Shown piece after piece: positions 38,893-46,956 of a DNA stretch of 64,000 nucleotides. Below the pieces are notes generated by a model. The model did no database searches. It saw nothing but the letters and a program-made list of their open reading frames with translations, and was not told the origin of the DNA. How positions within the stretch are numbered: the stretch's first letter is position 1; each line of letters starts with the position of its first letter. Position numbers and translations under genes: made by a program. Origin of the DNA: Luteipulveratus mongoliensis (lineage in GTDB: Bacteria; Actinomycetota; Actinomycetes; Actinomycetales; Dermatophilaceae); NCBI RefSeq assembly GCF_001190945.1, contig NZ_CP011112.1, forward strand, positions 2,790,001 through 2,854,000, written 5' to 3'.

Positions 38893-40385
38893 GCCGTACG
38901 CCGATCTCGTTGTCTCCCAGCACGATCGGCGAGTTGGATACGCGAGTCCAGCGACCGTCGTACGACCGCTCCCGCGTGACGCCGGGCATCGTGCACTTCG
39001 GGGTGGGCGGCTTCCATCGCGCCCATCAGGCGATGTACCTCGACGCGCTGATGAACGACGGCAAGGCGCTGGACTGGGGCATCGTCGGCGTCGGGGTGCT
39101 GCCGCAGGACAGCCGGATCGTCGACGCGCTCACGGCGCAGGGCGGGCTCTACACCCTGGTCCTGAAGCATCCCGATGGACGCCTCGAACCGCGCGTCATC
39201 GGCTCGATCGTCGGGATGCTCCTGGCACCCGAGGACCCGGAGGCAGTGCTGGAGCGGATGACCAACCCGGGCACCCGCATCGTCTCTCTGACGATCACCG
39301 AAGGCAGCTATCTGATCAATCAGGCGACGGGGGAGTTCGACGGCGAGCACCCCTCGATCCAGGCCGACCTCGCTGAGAACGCAGTGCCCGCAACGGCGTT
39401 CGGCTTCATCATCGAGGCGCTGCGTCGGCGGCGTGAGGCTGGCACGCCGCCCTTCACGGTGATGTCCTGCGACAACCTCCCGGGCAACGGTGATGTGGCG
39501 CGCAAGACGCTGACGGCGTTCGCGCGGCTGAAGGATCCTGCGCTCGCGGACTGGATGGAGGCCGACGTGGCCTTTCCCAACGGGATGGTCGACCGGATCA
39601 CCCCGGTCACGGCTGCCGAGGACACGCAGCGGCTGGCCGAGGAGTTCGGCGTCGAGGATGCATGGCCAGTGGTCTGCGAGCCCTTCACCCAGTGGGTGCT
39701 GGAGGACGAGTTCCCGCAGGGGCGGCCGCCGTACGAGGACGCGGGCGTGCAGCTCGTCGACGACGTCGTGCCTTATGAGCTGATGAAGCTGCGGCTGCTC
39801 AACTCCAGCCATCAGGCCCTGTGCTACCTCGGCTACCTGTCCGGCTACCGCTACGCCCACGAGGTCTGCCAGGACCCGCTCTACGTGGAGTTCCTGCTGG
39901 GCTACATGCGCGACGAGGGCCGACCCACCCTGCCGGACGTACCCGGTGTCGACCTCGATGACTACAGCCGCACGCTGATCGAGCGATTCGCCAACCCCGA
40001 GGTGCGGGACACGCTCGCTCGGCTGTGTGCGGAGAGCTCGGACCGCATCCCGAAGTGGCTGGTCCCGGTCATCCGCGACAACTTGAAGGCAGGTGGCCAG
40101 GTGGATCGCTCGGCGCTGGTGGTCGCAGCCTGGGCGCGCTATGCCGAGGGCCTCGATGAGGCAGGCGAGCCGATCGAGATCGTGGACCACCGCAAGGACG
40201 CGGTCATGGCAGCCGCAGCGGATCAGGCCGAGGACCCGCTGGCGTTCCTGCGTGACACGACACTCTTCGGTGACCTCGCAGATCAGGAGGCCTTCACCAA
40301 GCCCTACCTCGCAGCGCTGAAGTCGTTGCACGACAACGGTGCTCGCGCAACGACAGAGGCGCTCGTCGAACGACTGCGCACCTGA
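38889..40385 (+). CDS. Long-chain polyol (mannitol/arabitol) dehydrogenase
   Basis: A 498-aa zinc-independent polyol dehydrogenase of the mannitol 2-dehydrogenase family, oxidising D-mannitol to fructose or D-arabitol to D-xylulose with NAD. The N-terminal Rossmann motif is VHFGVGGFHRAHQ, and the catalytic centre KxxxxNxxH is KLRLLNSSH. The enzyme follows the transporter by a GTGA overlap. Together with the xylulokinase at the end of the operon, a D-arabitol route to xylulose 5-phosphate is favoured, but mannitol or sorbitol as co-substrates are equally compatible with the sequence. Confidence 0.9.
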   Translation: MSRTPISLSPSTIGELDTRVQRPSYDRSRVTPGIVHFGVGGFHRAHQAMYLDALMNDGKALDWGIVGVGVLPQDSRIVDALTAQGGLYTLVLKHPDGRLEPRVIGSIVGMLLAPEDPEAVLERMTNPGTRIVSLTITEGSYLINQATGEFDGEHPSIQADLAENAVPATAFGFIIEALRRRREAGTPPFTVMSCDNLPGNGDVARKTLTAFARLKDPALADWMEADVAFPNGMVDRITPVTAAEDTQRLAEEFGVEDAWPVVCEPFTQWVLEDEFPQGRPPYEDAGVQLVDDVVPYELMKLRLLNSSHQALCYLGYLSGYRYAHEVCQDPLYVEFLLGYMRDEGRPTLPDVPGVDLDDYSRTLIERFANPEVRDTLARLCAESSDRIPKWLVPVIRDNLKAGGQVDRSALVVAAWARYAEGLDEAGEPIEIVDHRKDAVMAAAADQAEDPLAFLRDTTLFGDLADQEAFTKPYLAALKSLHDNGARATTEALVERLRT

Positions 40386-40386
40386 C

Positions 40387-41400
40387 ATGCGGGTCAGTGT
40401 GCTGGCGCGCGCCGGCGTCGTGGAGCTGATCGAGCGCGATCGTCCCACTCCCGCGCAGGACGAGGTCCTGGTGCGCGTCGTCGCCGTCGGAGTGTGCGGC
40501 TCGGACACCCACTACTTCGATCACGGCCGTATCGGACACTTCGTCGTCGAGAGTCCACTCGTCCTCGGCCACGAGGCGGCGGGTGTCATCGAGGAGGTTG
40601 GCGCAGAGGTCGATCCGAGCCGGGTGGGCCAACGGGTCAGCATCGAACCCGGCGTGCCTTGTCGACGCTGTCGCCTGTGCCTGTCCGGTCACTACAACCT
40701 GTGCGCGGACATGGTCTTCTATGCGACGCCACCGGTGGATGGAGCCCTTGCCGAGTACGTCACGATCCACGAGGCCTTCGCACACCCGGTCCCGGACGTG
40801 CTGTCCGACGACGCGGCCGCGCTTCTCGAGCCGCTCTCCGTCGCACTGTGGGCTGCTCAGCGTGCCGGCATCCGCGCGGGCTCGCGGGTGCTGGTCACCG
40901 GGTGCGGACCGATCGGCCTGATCGCGGTGCAGACTGCGCGGGCGTTCGGCGCGACGGACGTCATCGCCAGCGACGTCAACGCACACCGACTCGCGCTCGC
41001 CCGCGAGATGGGTGCCACGCAGGCTCTCGACACCTCGGCACAGGTCCTTTCAGAGGTAGGCGTGGAGGCGGACGTGCTGCTGGAGTGCTCGGGACACCCA
41101 GCAGCGACGTTGGACGCCCTACGGGTGCTCGCCCCTGCCGGACGAGCGGTTCTGGTCGGCACCGGCAGTCACGACCTTGCCATCCCGCTGCAGCTGGTGC
41201 AGGAGAAGGAGCTCGAGCTGACCGGCACGTTTCGTTATGCCGGCACCTGGCCGGTGGCGATCAACCTGGTAGCCACCGGAGCCGTCGACCTCGATCGACT
41301 GGTCACGGCACACTTCGCTCTCGCTGAGAGCAGCTCGGCGCTCACGGCCGGTCGTGACGATCCGCACGCCGTCAAGTCCGTCATCCGACCTCAGGAGTAG
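40387..41400 (+). CDS. Zinc-dependent polyol dehydrogenase (sorbitol/xylitol type)
   Basis: A 337-aa medium-chain dehydrogenase of the L-iditol 2-dehydrogenase type. Catalytic zinc ligands are in VGVCGSDTHYFDHG and LVLGHEAAG; a structural zinc site is provided by CRRCRLCLSGHYNLC with four cysteines. The NAD motif is VTGCGPIGLIAVQTA. It would oxidise sorbitol or xylitol to fructose or xylulose. The ATG starts just after the mannitol-type dehydrogenase stop. Confidence 0.9.
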   Translation: MRVSVLARAGVVELIERDRPTPAQDEVLVRVVAVGVCGSDTHYFDHGRIGHFVVESPLVLGHEAAGVIEEVGAEVDPSRVGQRVSIEPGVPCRRCRLCLSGHYNLCADMVFYATPPVDGALAEYVTIHEAFAHPVPDVLSDDAAALLEPLSVALWAAQRAGIRAGSRVLVTGCGPIGLIAVQTARAFGATDVIASDVNAHRLALAREMGATQALDTSAQVLSEVGVEADVLLECSGHPAATLDALRVLAPAGRAVLVGTGSHDLAIPLQLVQEKELELTGTFRYAGTWPVAINLVATGAVDLDRLVTAHFALAESSSALTAGRDDPHAVKSVIRPQE

Positions 41401-41406
41401 CCGACG

Positions 41407-42468
41407 ATGTCCACGATGCAGGGTGTTGTGCTGCCTGGAGACAGCACCGTCGAGCACGTCACGGTGCCTGTCCCCGAGCCAGGGCCGGGCCAGGTGCTGC
41501 TGCGGGTCCGCGCATCATCGATCTGCGGCAGCGACATCCGCGCGATCTACCGAGAGCATCTCGGTCACGGCGCCGAGGCTTATCAAGGTGTCATCGCCGG
41601 GCACGAGCCCTGCGGTGAGGTCGTCGGGCTCGGCGCGGGTTCGCGACGACTGGTCGAGGGCGACCGCGTCGTGGTCTATCACATCGCGGGTTGCGGCATG
41701 TGCGACGAGTGTCGGCGCGGCTACGAGGTCGGCTGCCACTCACCCCATCGGGCGGCCCACGGTTGGCAGCGCGATGGTGGGCACGCGGAATTCCTTCTGG
41801 CAGAGGAGCGTTCGTGCATCCTGCTGCCCGAGCCGCTCACCTTCGTCGACGGTGCTCTGGTCTCGTGCGGCTTCGGGACGGCGTACGAAGGACTCCGGCG
41901 AGCCGACGTGAGCGGCCGGGACCGGCTGCTGGTGACCGGGCTCGGTCCGGTGGGCCTGGCTGCTTGCATGCTCGGTCGCGCGATGGGTGCGACCGAGGTC
42001 ATCGGCATGGACGTCGTGCCCGAACGGGTCGAGCTCGCGCGCCGGCTCGGACTCGTCGACGGTGCGGTCACCTCGTCAGATGACCTCGTGCGCGTCGTCC
42101 GCGAATGCACTGGGGATGGGGTGGAAGTCGCCATCGACTGCAGCGGCAACCCACAGGCCCGCGAGCTGGCACTTCGGAGCACGCGCCCGTGGGGTCGTAC
42201 GGTCTTCGTCGGCGAGGGCGGCGACGTCACCTTCGCGGTCTCGGACCTGTTGATCCACAAGCAGATTCAGCTGCACGGCTCATGGGTCACCTCGGTGCTA
42301 CACATGGAGGAGCTGCTGGCCGAGCTGGTGCGGTGGGAGCTGCATCCGGACGTGATCGTGACTGACATCCTGCCTTTGTCCCAGGCCGCCCGTGCCTATG
42401 AGCTGGCGGACGGCGGTCGCACAGGCAAGGTCTGCCTCGTGACGAACGCGCCTGAGAAGTCGGGGTAG
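41407..42468 (+). CDS. Zinc-binding alcohol dehydrogenase, second copy in the operon
   Basis: A 353-aa medium-chain dehydrogenase, different from its upstream neighbour. Zinc ligands lie in SSICGSDIRAIYREH and IAGHEPCGE; a structural-zinc-like run is CGMCDECRRGYEVGC; the cofactor loop is VTGLGPVGLAACMLGRA. The extra HRAAHGWQRDGGHAE insertion resembles alcohol dehydrogenases that act on sugar or polyol derivatives. The substrate is unknown, though its position inside the polyol operon implies a related one. Confidence 0.87.
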   Translation: MSTMQGVVLPGDSTVEHVTVPVPEPGPGQVLLRVRASSICGSDIRAIYREHLGHGAEAYQGVIAGHEPCGEVVGLGAGSRRLVEGDRVVVYHIAGCGMCDECRRGYEVGCHSPHRAAHGWQRDGGHAEFLLAEERSCILLPEPLTFVDGALVSCGFGTAYEGLRRADVSGRDRLLVTGLGPVGLAACMLGRAMGATEVIGMDVVPERVELARRLGLVDGAVTSSDDLVRVVRECTGDGVEVAIDCSGNPQARELALRSTRPWGRTVFVGEGGDVTFAVSDLLIHKQIQLHGSWVTSVLHMEELLAELVRWELHPDVIVTDILPLSQAARAYELADGGRTGKVCLVTNAPEKSG

Positions 42469-42471
42469 ACA

Positions 42472-43911
42472 ATGGCTCCCATGGAGCGACGTCTCGTAGC
42501 CGGGGTGGACTCGTCCACCCAGTCCTGCAAGGTCGTGGTCTGCGACGCCGACACCGGAGAGGTGGTCCGCGAGGGCCGAGCCTCGCACCCAGACGGCTCC
42601 GAGGTCAGCGCCACCCACTGGTGGCGCGCGTACGAGAAGGCGACGTCCGGCGGACTCCTCGAGGGCGTCGCAGCGCTTGCGGTCGGCGGTCAGCAGCACG
42701 GCATGGTCACGCTCGACGAGCGCGGCAAGCTCGTCCGAGATGCGTTGCTGTGGAACGACACTCGCTCGTCGGGCGCGGCGGAGGACCTGGTGCGTGAGCT
42801 CGGTGGTGCGCTGGCGTGGGTTGACGCCGTCGACTGCGTGCCGGTCGCGAGCTTCACGGTGACCAAGCTGCGCTGGCTGGCCGAGCATGAGCCAGACAAC
42901 GCGCGTCGCACACATCGAGTGGTTCTGCCGCACGACTGGCTCACGGGCCAGATCTTGCAGAGCCGGGGTGGGTTCCACGACTGGACGACGGATCGAGGCG
43001 ACGCGTCCGGGACGTGCTACTGGTCTGCCACTACCGGTGACTACCGCCACGACCTGGTGGAGCTGGCCTTCGGCAGACAGCTCGAGCTCCCGAGGGTGCT
43101 CGGTCCGGCGGAGGTCGCGGGGCGTACACACGATGGGGCTGTCGTCGCCGCAGGCACCGGCGACAACATGGGAGCCGCGCTCGGTCTCGGTCTCCGGACC
43201 GGCGATGTCGCAGTGTCCCTCGGAACCAGCGGCACGGTGTTCGCCGAGCACGACGCACCCATCGGTGATGGCAACGGCTATGTCGCCGGATTCGCCAGTG
43301 CGACCGGGGGCCACCTGCCACTGGCCTGCACGCTCAACGCGGCCCGTGTGCTGACGGCTGGCGCGAGCATGCTCGGCACCGACCTCGCAGGGCTGGACCG
43401 ATTGGCATTGGAGGCCGACCCGGGAGCCGGGGGTCTCACTCTGCTGCCCTATCTCGATGGCGAGCGCACCCCCAACCTGCCCGAGTCCACCGGCAACCTG
43501 AGCGGCCTGACAAGGAGCAACGCGACGCCCGCTAACCTCGCGCGCGCCTGTGTGGAGGGCATGCTGTGCAACCTGGCCGCCGGCGTTGATGCGTTGCGAG
43601 ACAAAGGGATTCGAGTCAATCGCGTTCTCCTGATCGGCGGCGCCTCCGCGTCGGCAGCAGTTCGGCGCGTGGCGCCCCAGGTCTTCGGCGTACCAGTCGT
43701 CCTGCCTGCCCCGGGGGAGTACGTCGGCCTGGGCGCCGCGCGCCAGGCGGCTTGGGCTCTCGGTGGCACCGACGAGCCGCCCCAGTGGGACGTCGCGCGT
43801 GGCCTCGAGCTCGAGCCCCCTGTTGGGGCCGCACTGGAGGCCGCCCGGGAGGTCCGCGGCCGTTATGACGCTTGGCAGCAGCAGGTCTACCCGACCGGCG
43901 CTGCGGGCTGA
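42472..43911 (+). CDS. xylB: Xylulokinase (FGGY family)
   Basis: A 479-aa carbohydrate kinase that phosphorylates D-xylulose to xylulose 5-phosphate for the pentose phosphate pathway. ATP and sugar motifs: [68 protein letters not shown] and [17 protein letters not shown] 42472 is used; a second in-frame ATG at 42484 is possible. Last gene of the polyol operon; its end overlaps the convergent DUF952 gene by 25 bp. Confidence 0.92.
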   Translation: MAPMERRLVAGVDSSTQSCKVVVCDADTGEVVREGRASHPDGSEVSATHWWRAYEKATSGGLLEGVAALAVGGQQHGMVTLDERGKLVRDALLWNDTRSSGAAEDLVRELGGALAWVDAVDCVPVASFTVTKLRWLAEHEPDNARRTHRVVLPHDWLTGQILQSRGGFHDWTTDRGDASGTCYWSATTGDYRHDLVELAFGRQLELPRVLGPAEVAGRTHDGAVVAAGTGDNMGAALGLGLRTGDVAVSLGTSGTVFAEHDAPIGDGNGYVAGFASATGGHLPLACTLNAARVLTAGASMLGTDLAGLDRLALEADPGAGGLTLLPYLDGERTPNLPESTGNLSGLTRSNATPANLARACVEGMLCNLAAGVDALRDKGIRVNRVLLIGGASASAAVRRVAPQVFGVPVVLPAPGEYVGLGAARQAAWALGGTDEPPQWDVARGLELEPPVGAALEAAREVRGRYDAWQQQVYPTGAAG

Positions 43912-44249
43912 CCTACTCCATCGTGGGGAGCGCGGATCGTCCGGACGGCGACCACGGCACCAGGCGTGATCGGTCCGTAGATGTGTGGGAACTCCTCACC
44001 CGTCTCAGGGTTGCCCACCTCGCGGATCACCTGGTGCGACAGCAGATCCGGGTCGATCTCGAGCAGGAGGAGGTCGCCCGCGACATCGGCGTAGAAGCTC
44101 CGACGGACGACCGGCCACTGGTGCTCGTCGGAGGCATGGATGAAGCCCTCGTCCTCCAACGAACGACCCCGGGTCGAGATCCGGTACGCACCGGACCTCT
44201 GGGCCGCCGCCCAGTCGGCCGGCTCAGCAAGGTGGTAGATACGCGACAT
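43887..44249 (-). CDS. DUF952 family protein
   Basis: A 120-aa protein matching DUF952: [42 protein letters not shown] and [10 protein letters not shown]. The family has an RNase-A-toxin/ADP-ribosyl-like small fold of unknown role; the FIHxS motif and the HIYGP element are its hallmarks. A TAGGTT hexamer lies 7 nt before the ATG. Tail-to-tail overlap with xylB. Confidence 0.85.
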   Translation of the reverse strand: MSRIYHLAEPADWAAAQRSGAYRISTRGRSLEDEGFIHASDEHQWPVVRRSFYADVAGDLLLLEIDPDLLSHQVIREVGNPETGEEFPHIYGPITPGAVVAVRTIRAPHDGVGQPAAPVG

Positions 44250-44289
44250 GGCCCCGAACCTACGGCTGGTGCCGTGGTCGGGGCCATGT
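44246..44289. repeat. Inverted repeat around the DUF952 start
   Basis: ACATGGCCCCGA (44246-44257) is repeated inverted as TCGGGGCCATGT (44278-44289), with a smaller nested hairpin inside. It spans the DUF952 ATG and its -10 and lies just behind the stop of the next minus-strand gene, so it may act as that gene's terminator. Confidence 0.5.
44257..44262 (-). promoter_or_regulatory. -10 hexamer TAGGTT of DUF952 gene
   Basis: On the minus strand TAGGTT ends 7 nt before the ATG at 44249, inside the inverted repeat. Confidence 0.4.
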
Positions 44290-44302
44290 CGGGTGGTGCG
44301 GT

Positions 44303-44947
44303 CTAGGCGAACGCCTCTGCGATGGGCGTCGAGCCATGGTTGTACTCGTAGGTCTGCCGGTAGGTACGCGAGTCGTCGACAACCGCCGCAATAGTCGCGG
44401 CGACGTCGGCTCTCGAGACCTCTGACTTGTCCTGATCTGCGCCGACACTGACCGACCCGGTTGCGGGTCCGTCCGTGAGGCGGCTCGGTCGCAGGATCGT
44501 CCAGTCGAGCTCCGACTGCGCAAGGCGCGCGTCGGCGGCCGACTTGGCATCGGCGTACGCGAAGAACGAGTTGTCCTGGGGCACACCGTGATCCGGTCCC
44601 GCGCCGAAGTACGACACCATCACGTAGCGGCTGGCTCCGGCCTTGGTCGCTGCGTCCATACTTCGCACGGCAGCATCCCGATCGACGGCATAGGTGCGTT
44701 CGGGGCTGCCCCCGCCTGCGCCGGCGGACCAGACCACGACGTCGTACCCGTCGAGCAGACTCTCGATCTCCTGCTGGTCCATGTGCTCGATGTCCGCGAC
44801 GACAGCCGTGGCCCCGAGCGCCTCGACGTCGGCCGCGTGATCAGGATTGCGGATGACGGCGCCGACTTCGTCGCCTTGCGACACCAGGAGTGGAATCGCG
44901 AGGAGCGCGACCTTGCCGTGCCCGCCGATCAGGGCGATACGAGTCAT
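44303..44947 (-). CDS. NAD(P)-binding atypical SDR (NmrA/YwnB-like)
   Basis: A 214-aa Rossmann-fold protein. The dinucleotide loop is IALIGGHGKVALLAIP (GGxGxxA form), followed by AVIRNPDHAADVEAL, VVADIEH, DVVVWSAGAG and YAVDRDAAVRSMDAA; RYVMVSYFGAG and the conserved YADAKSAAD replace the classical YxxxK segment. Such proteins act as NAD(P)H sensors or reductases, often stress related. ATG 44947 is supported by TACGGT 6 nt upstream; the longer reading lacks any signal. Confidence 0.85.
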   Translation of the reverse strand: MTRIALIGGHGKVALLAIPLLVSQGDEVGAVIRNPDHAADVEALGATAVVADIEHMDQQEIESLLDGYDVVVWSAGAGGGSPERTYAVDRDAAVRSMDAATKAGASRYVMVSYFGAGPDHGVPQDNSFFAYADAKSAADARLAQSELDWTILRPSRLTDGPATGSVSVGADQDKSEVSRADVAATIAAVVDDSRTYRQTYEYNHGSTPIAEAFA

Positions 44948-44953
44948 GCGGTC

Positions 44954-44959
44954 ACCGTA
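44954..44959 (-). promoter_or_regulatory. -10 hexamer TACGGT of the SDR gene
   Basis: On the minus strand TACGGT ends 6 nt before the ATG at 44947. The remaining 285-bp gap up to 45232 holds no convincing gene; a 45-codon reading frame there is discussed among the findings. Confidence 0.45.
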
Positions 44960-45232
44960 CCGGCGCCATGACCGGCTTCGGCGTCGCAGATCGTTGGGTC
45001 GTGGTGTGCTGGCTGCCGAGCACAAAGCGGTTGCGCTGTCGCAGCAGGTGCTGGGTCGTGGCGGTCACGACGGAGGACGAACGAGGCACAGTGGTCTCCC
45101 TTCGACGGCTGTCCTGGAACTCGTGAGAGATCAGACGGCTCGGGTGGCTAGGGGGTCACAGTCGTCAACGGAGGCACCCTCCGATTAATTCCGGCGCTGC
45201 TGACTTTCTTTGAAGTCGCCTTACTGCGCCCC

Positions 45233-45580
45233 TCAGCGCAGACCGGGAGCGGGCTCGAACGGCCCCTCGACCACCAGTGCCGTGAGGCCCTCTGAGCCTG
45301 CTTCCGTCTCGTGCTCCTCGTCCGCATGCCACAGGACTGCGCGCCCCGGTGACACGATGGCCGTCGCGCCGTCGGCCCCTGAGACGCGTGCTGATCCAGT
45401 CAGCACCACCAGCAGCTGTTCCCCGACTGCGGGGTGCCGTCCGATCAAGCCGTCGGGGCCGAGGGTCAGGACGGCCACGTGCGCAGGCTCGAACTTCCCA
45501 ACGCCAGCAACCTGAAAACCCTTGCTGGAGAACGCATCCACCGGTCGCGCCGGAGTCTCGGCCAGAGTGATGATCCGCAT
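45233..45580 (-). CDS. Cupin-domain protein
   Basis: A 115-aa single-cupin protein. The beta-barrel motifs are HVAVLTLGPDGLIGRHPA and VVLTGSARVSGADG, with the second-motif part PGRAVLWHADEEHET. Metal-type histidines are partly present (GRHPA, WHADEEHE). Function unknown. It follows the HxlR regulator by 7 nt, so they form a two-gene operon. ATG 45580 was chosen; another in-frame ATG lies 21 nt upstream inside the regulator gene. Confidence 0.8.
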   Translation of the reverse strand: MRIITLAETPARPVDAFSSKGFQVAGVGKFEPAHVAVLTLGPDGLIGRHPAVGEQLLVVLTGSARVSGADGATAIVSPGRAVLWHADEEHETEAGSEGLTALVVEGPFEPAPGLR

Positions 45581-45587
45581 CGGTGAC

Positions 45588-45956
45588 TCAGGCCGACTCA
45601 AGTGCGAGCTGGTCGGACGCGGCGCGCGCAGCGCGAAGGTCGGCCAGATGCTCCTTGGTCCAGGCGCACCGCGCCTTCAGCAGGTCGAGCAGGGACCGCC
45701 CGAGCTCGGTGAGCTCGTACTCCACTCGTGCCGGGACCTCGTCGTACGCCGTCCGCGTCACGAAGCCGTCCCGCTGCATCGCCCGGAGCGAGGCTGCCAG
45801 GACCTTCGGTGTCACCGGTTGCAGCGCCGTGAGCAGCTCGCCGAATCGACGTGGTCCGTCGAGGAGGGACATCACGATCTGGTCGTCCCACTTGCCCGAC
45901 AGGTGCACGGGCAGGAGGTCGGTCACGCACTCATGGGTGGAGAGACGCTCGCTCAT
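45588..45956 (-). CDS. HxlR-family transcriptional regulator
   Basis: A 122-aa winged-helix regulator: LLPVHLSGKWDDQIVMSLLDG and RRFGELLTALQPVTPKVLAAS, with MQRDGFVTRTAYDEVPARV then EYELTELGRSL as the wing. HxlR proteins usually have an N-terminal cysteine as redox or aldehyde sensor; here C10 in THECVTDLLP is at that place. It is divergent from an NAD(P)-binding protein and in operon with a cupin, and probably regulates both. TAGGCT lies 7 nt before the ATG. Confidence 0.9.
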   Translation of the reverse strand: MSERLSTHECVTDLLPVHLSGKWDDQIVMSLLDGPRRFGELLTALQPVTPKVLAASLRAMQRDGFVTRTAYDEVPARVEYELTELGRSLLDLLKARCAWTKEHLADLRAARAASDQLALESA

Positions 45957-45963
45957 GCGAAGA

Positions 45964-45969
45964 AGCCTA
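45964..45969 (-). promoter_or_regulatory. -10 hexamer TAGGCT of the HxlR gene
   Basis: On the minus strand TAGGCT ends 7 nt before the ATG at 45956, within the 96-bp divergent region that probably also holds the regulator's operator. Confidence 0.45.
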
Positions 45970-46052
45970 GGTCAGCGCCAGTTTCGTTGCGGTAACCACG
46001 ATCTCGCGTCGTACGTTCCCGCCGTCGCCGGAACGCCCGGCGAGGAGAGCGA

Positions 46053-46688
46053 GTGGTGATGACAAAGCTGTTGGTGGTGGGCGCAGGCGGAAGGGCAGGT
46101 CGCGCCGTGGTGAAGCAGGCGGCTGCGCGCGGTGTGGCCGTGACCGCTGCGGTGCGCGATCCGAGCGCCTACGGACCGGTGCCGGACGACGTGGTGCTGG
46201 TACGCGCTGACGTGACTGATGCCGACTCGCTGGCGGCCGCTGCGGCGGGCCACGACACGATGGTGGTGACGGCGGCACGGCTCGACGTCGACGCGAGCGA
46301 GTTCTTCCGTGCTGCGGCGACCGCGGTGGTCGATGCGACGACGCGAGCCGGCGTAACGCGCGTGGTACTCACCGGAATCGGCACGCTGTGGGTGAGTGGC
46401 CATAGCAGCCGGCTGCTGGACGATCCGGCGTTGCCGGACGAGGCGCGCACGTTCTCCCTCGGACACCTCGAGCAGCTGCGCGTGGTCGAGACGGCGGACG
46501 TCGACTGGCTGATCGTGGCACCGCCGCCGGTGTTCCTCGAGGAGGACGGTGACCCGCACCCGTGGATGGTGGCAACGTCACCAGAGGACGCCGGGCCGTT
46601 CTCCTTCGCCGACCTCGGCGCTGCGCTGCTCGACGAGGCTCTCTCGCCCAAACACCATCGTGAGGTACTTCAGGTCACGCGCTCCTGA
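46053..46688 (+). CDS. NAD(P)H-binding protein (NmrA/SDR-like)
   Basis: A 211-aa atypical SDR with LLVVGAGGRAGRAVVKQAAARG as cofactor loop, VRADVTDADSL, and VVLTGIGTLW. Similar to the other NAD(P)-binding protein at 44303 but clearly diverged. HxlR regulators are often divergent from such quinone- or aldehyde-responsive reductases, suggesting an electrophile stress function. GTG 46053 is used because GAGGAG stands 5 nt upstream; GTG 46056 and ATG 46059 are alternatives. Confidence 0.85.
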   Translation: MVMTKLLVVGAGGRAGRAVVKQAAARGVAVTAAVRDPSAYGPVPDDVVLVRADVTDADSLAAAAAGHDTMVVTAARLDVDASEFFRAAATAVVDATTRAGVTRVVLTGIGTLWVSGHSSRLLDDPALPDEARTFSLGHLEQLRVVETADVDWLIVAPPPVFLEEDGDPHPWMVATSPEDAGPFSFADLGAALLDEALSPKHHREVLQVTRS

Positions 46689-46956
46689 CACCCCGGAGAT
46701 GGCATGTCGACCTGGCATACCGCCTGCGCCTGACCGTTCAGGATGATCTGTCGTGCGCGTCCGCGTGCGTCTGCGCGACGGTAGCGAGGAAGTCTCCTGC
46801 CGCGTGTGGTCGTCAAGCGTGAGATATCGCACCCACCAACGGGACTCGGAGTTCGGGACAGGTCCCGGTGGGGGTCGATAGCGTCCAACGCGGACGCGGC
46901 GGCTGCCATGACCGGCAGGCCGTCGATGTGACGACAACCCCACAAGGGAGACGTTC
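46689..46956 (+). other. 268-bp leader region before the exopolysaccharide genes
   Basis: No coding frame is convincing here. A structured element lies at 46832-46872: CCCACC with GGTGGG outside, and GGGAC with GTCCC inside. An AAGGGAG ribosome-binding site stands before the GTG at 46957. I could not match it to a known riboswitch class. Confidence 0.4.

Noticed and set aside
46689-46956. c-di-GMP (GEMM) riboswitch before the GT2 gene
   Set aside because: The conserved GEMM core sequence and tetraloop-receptor pattern are not present.
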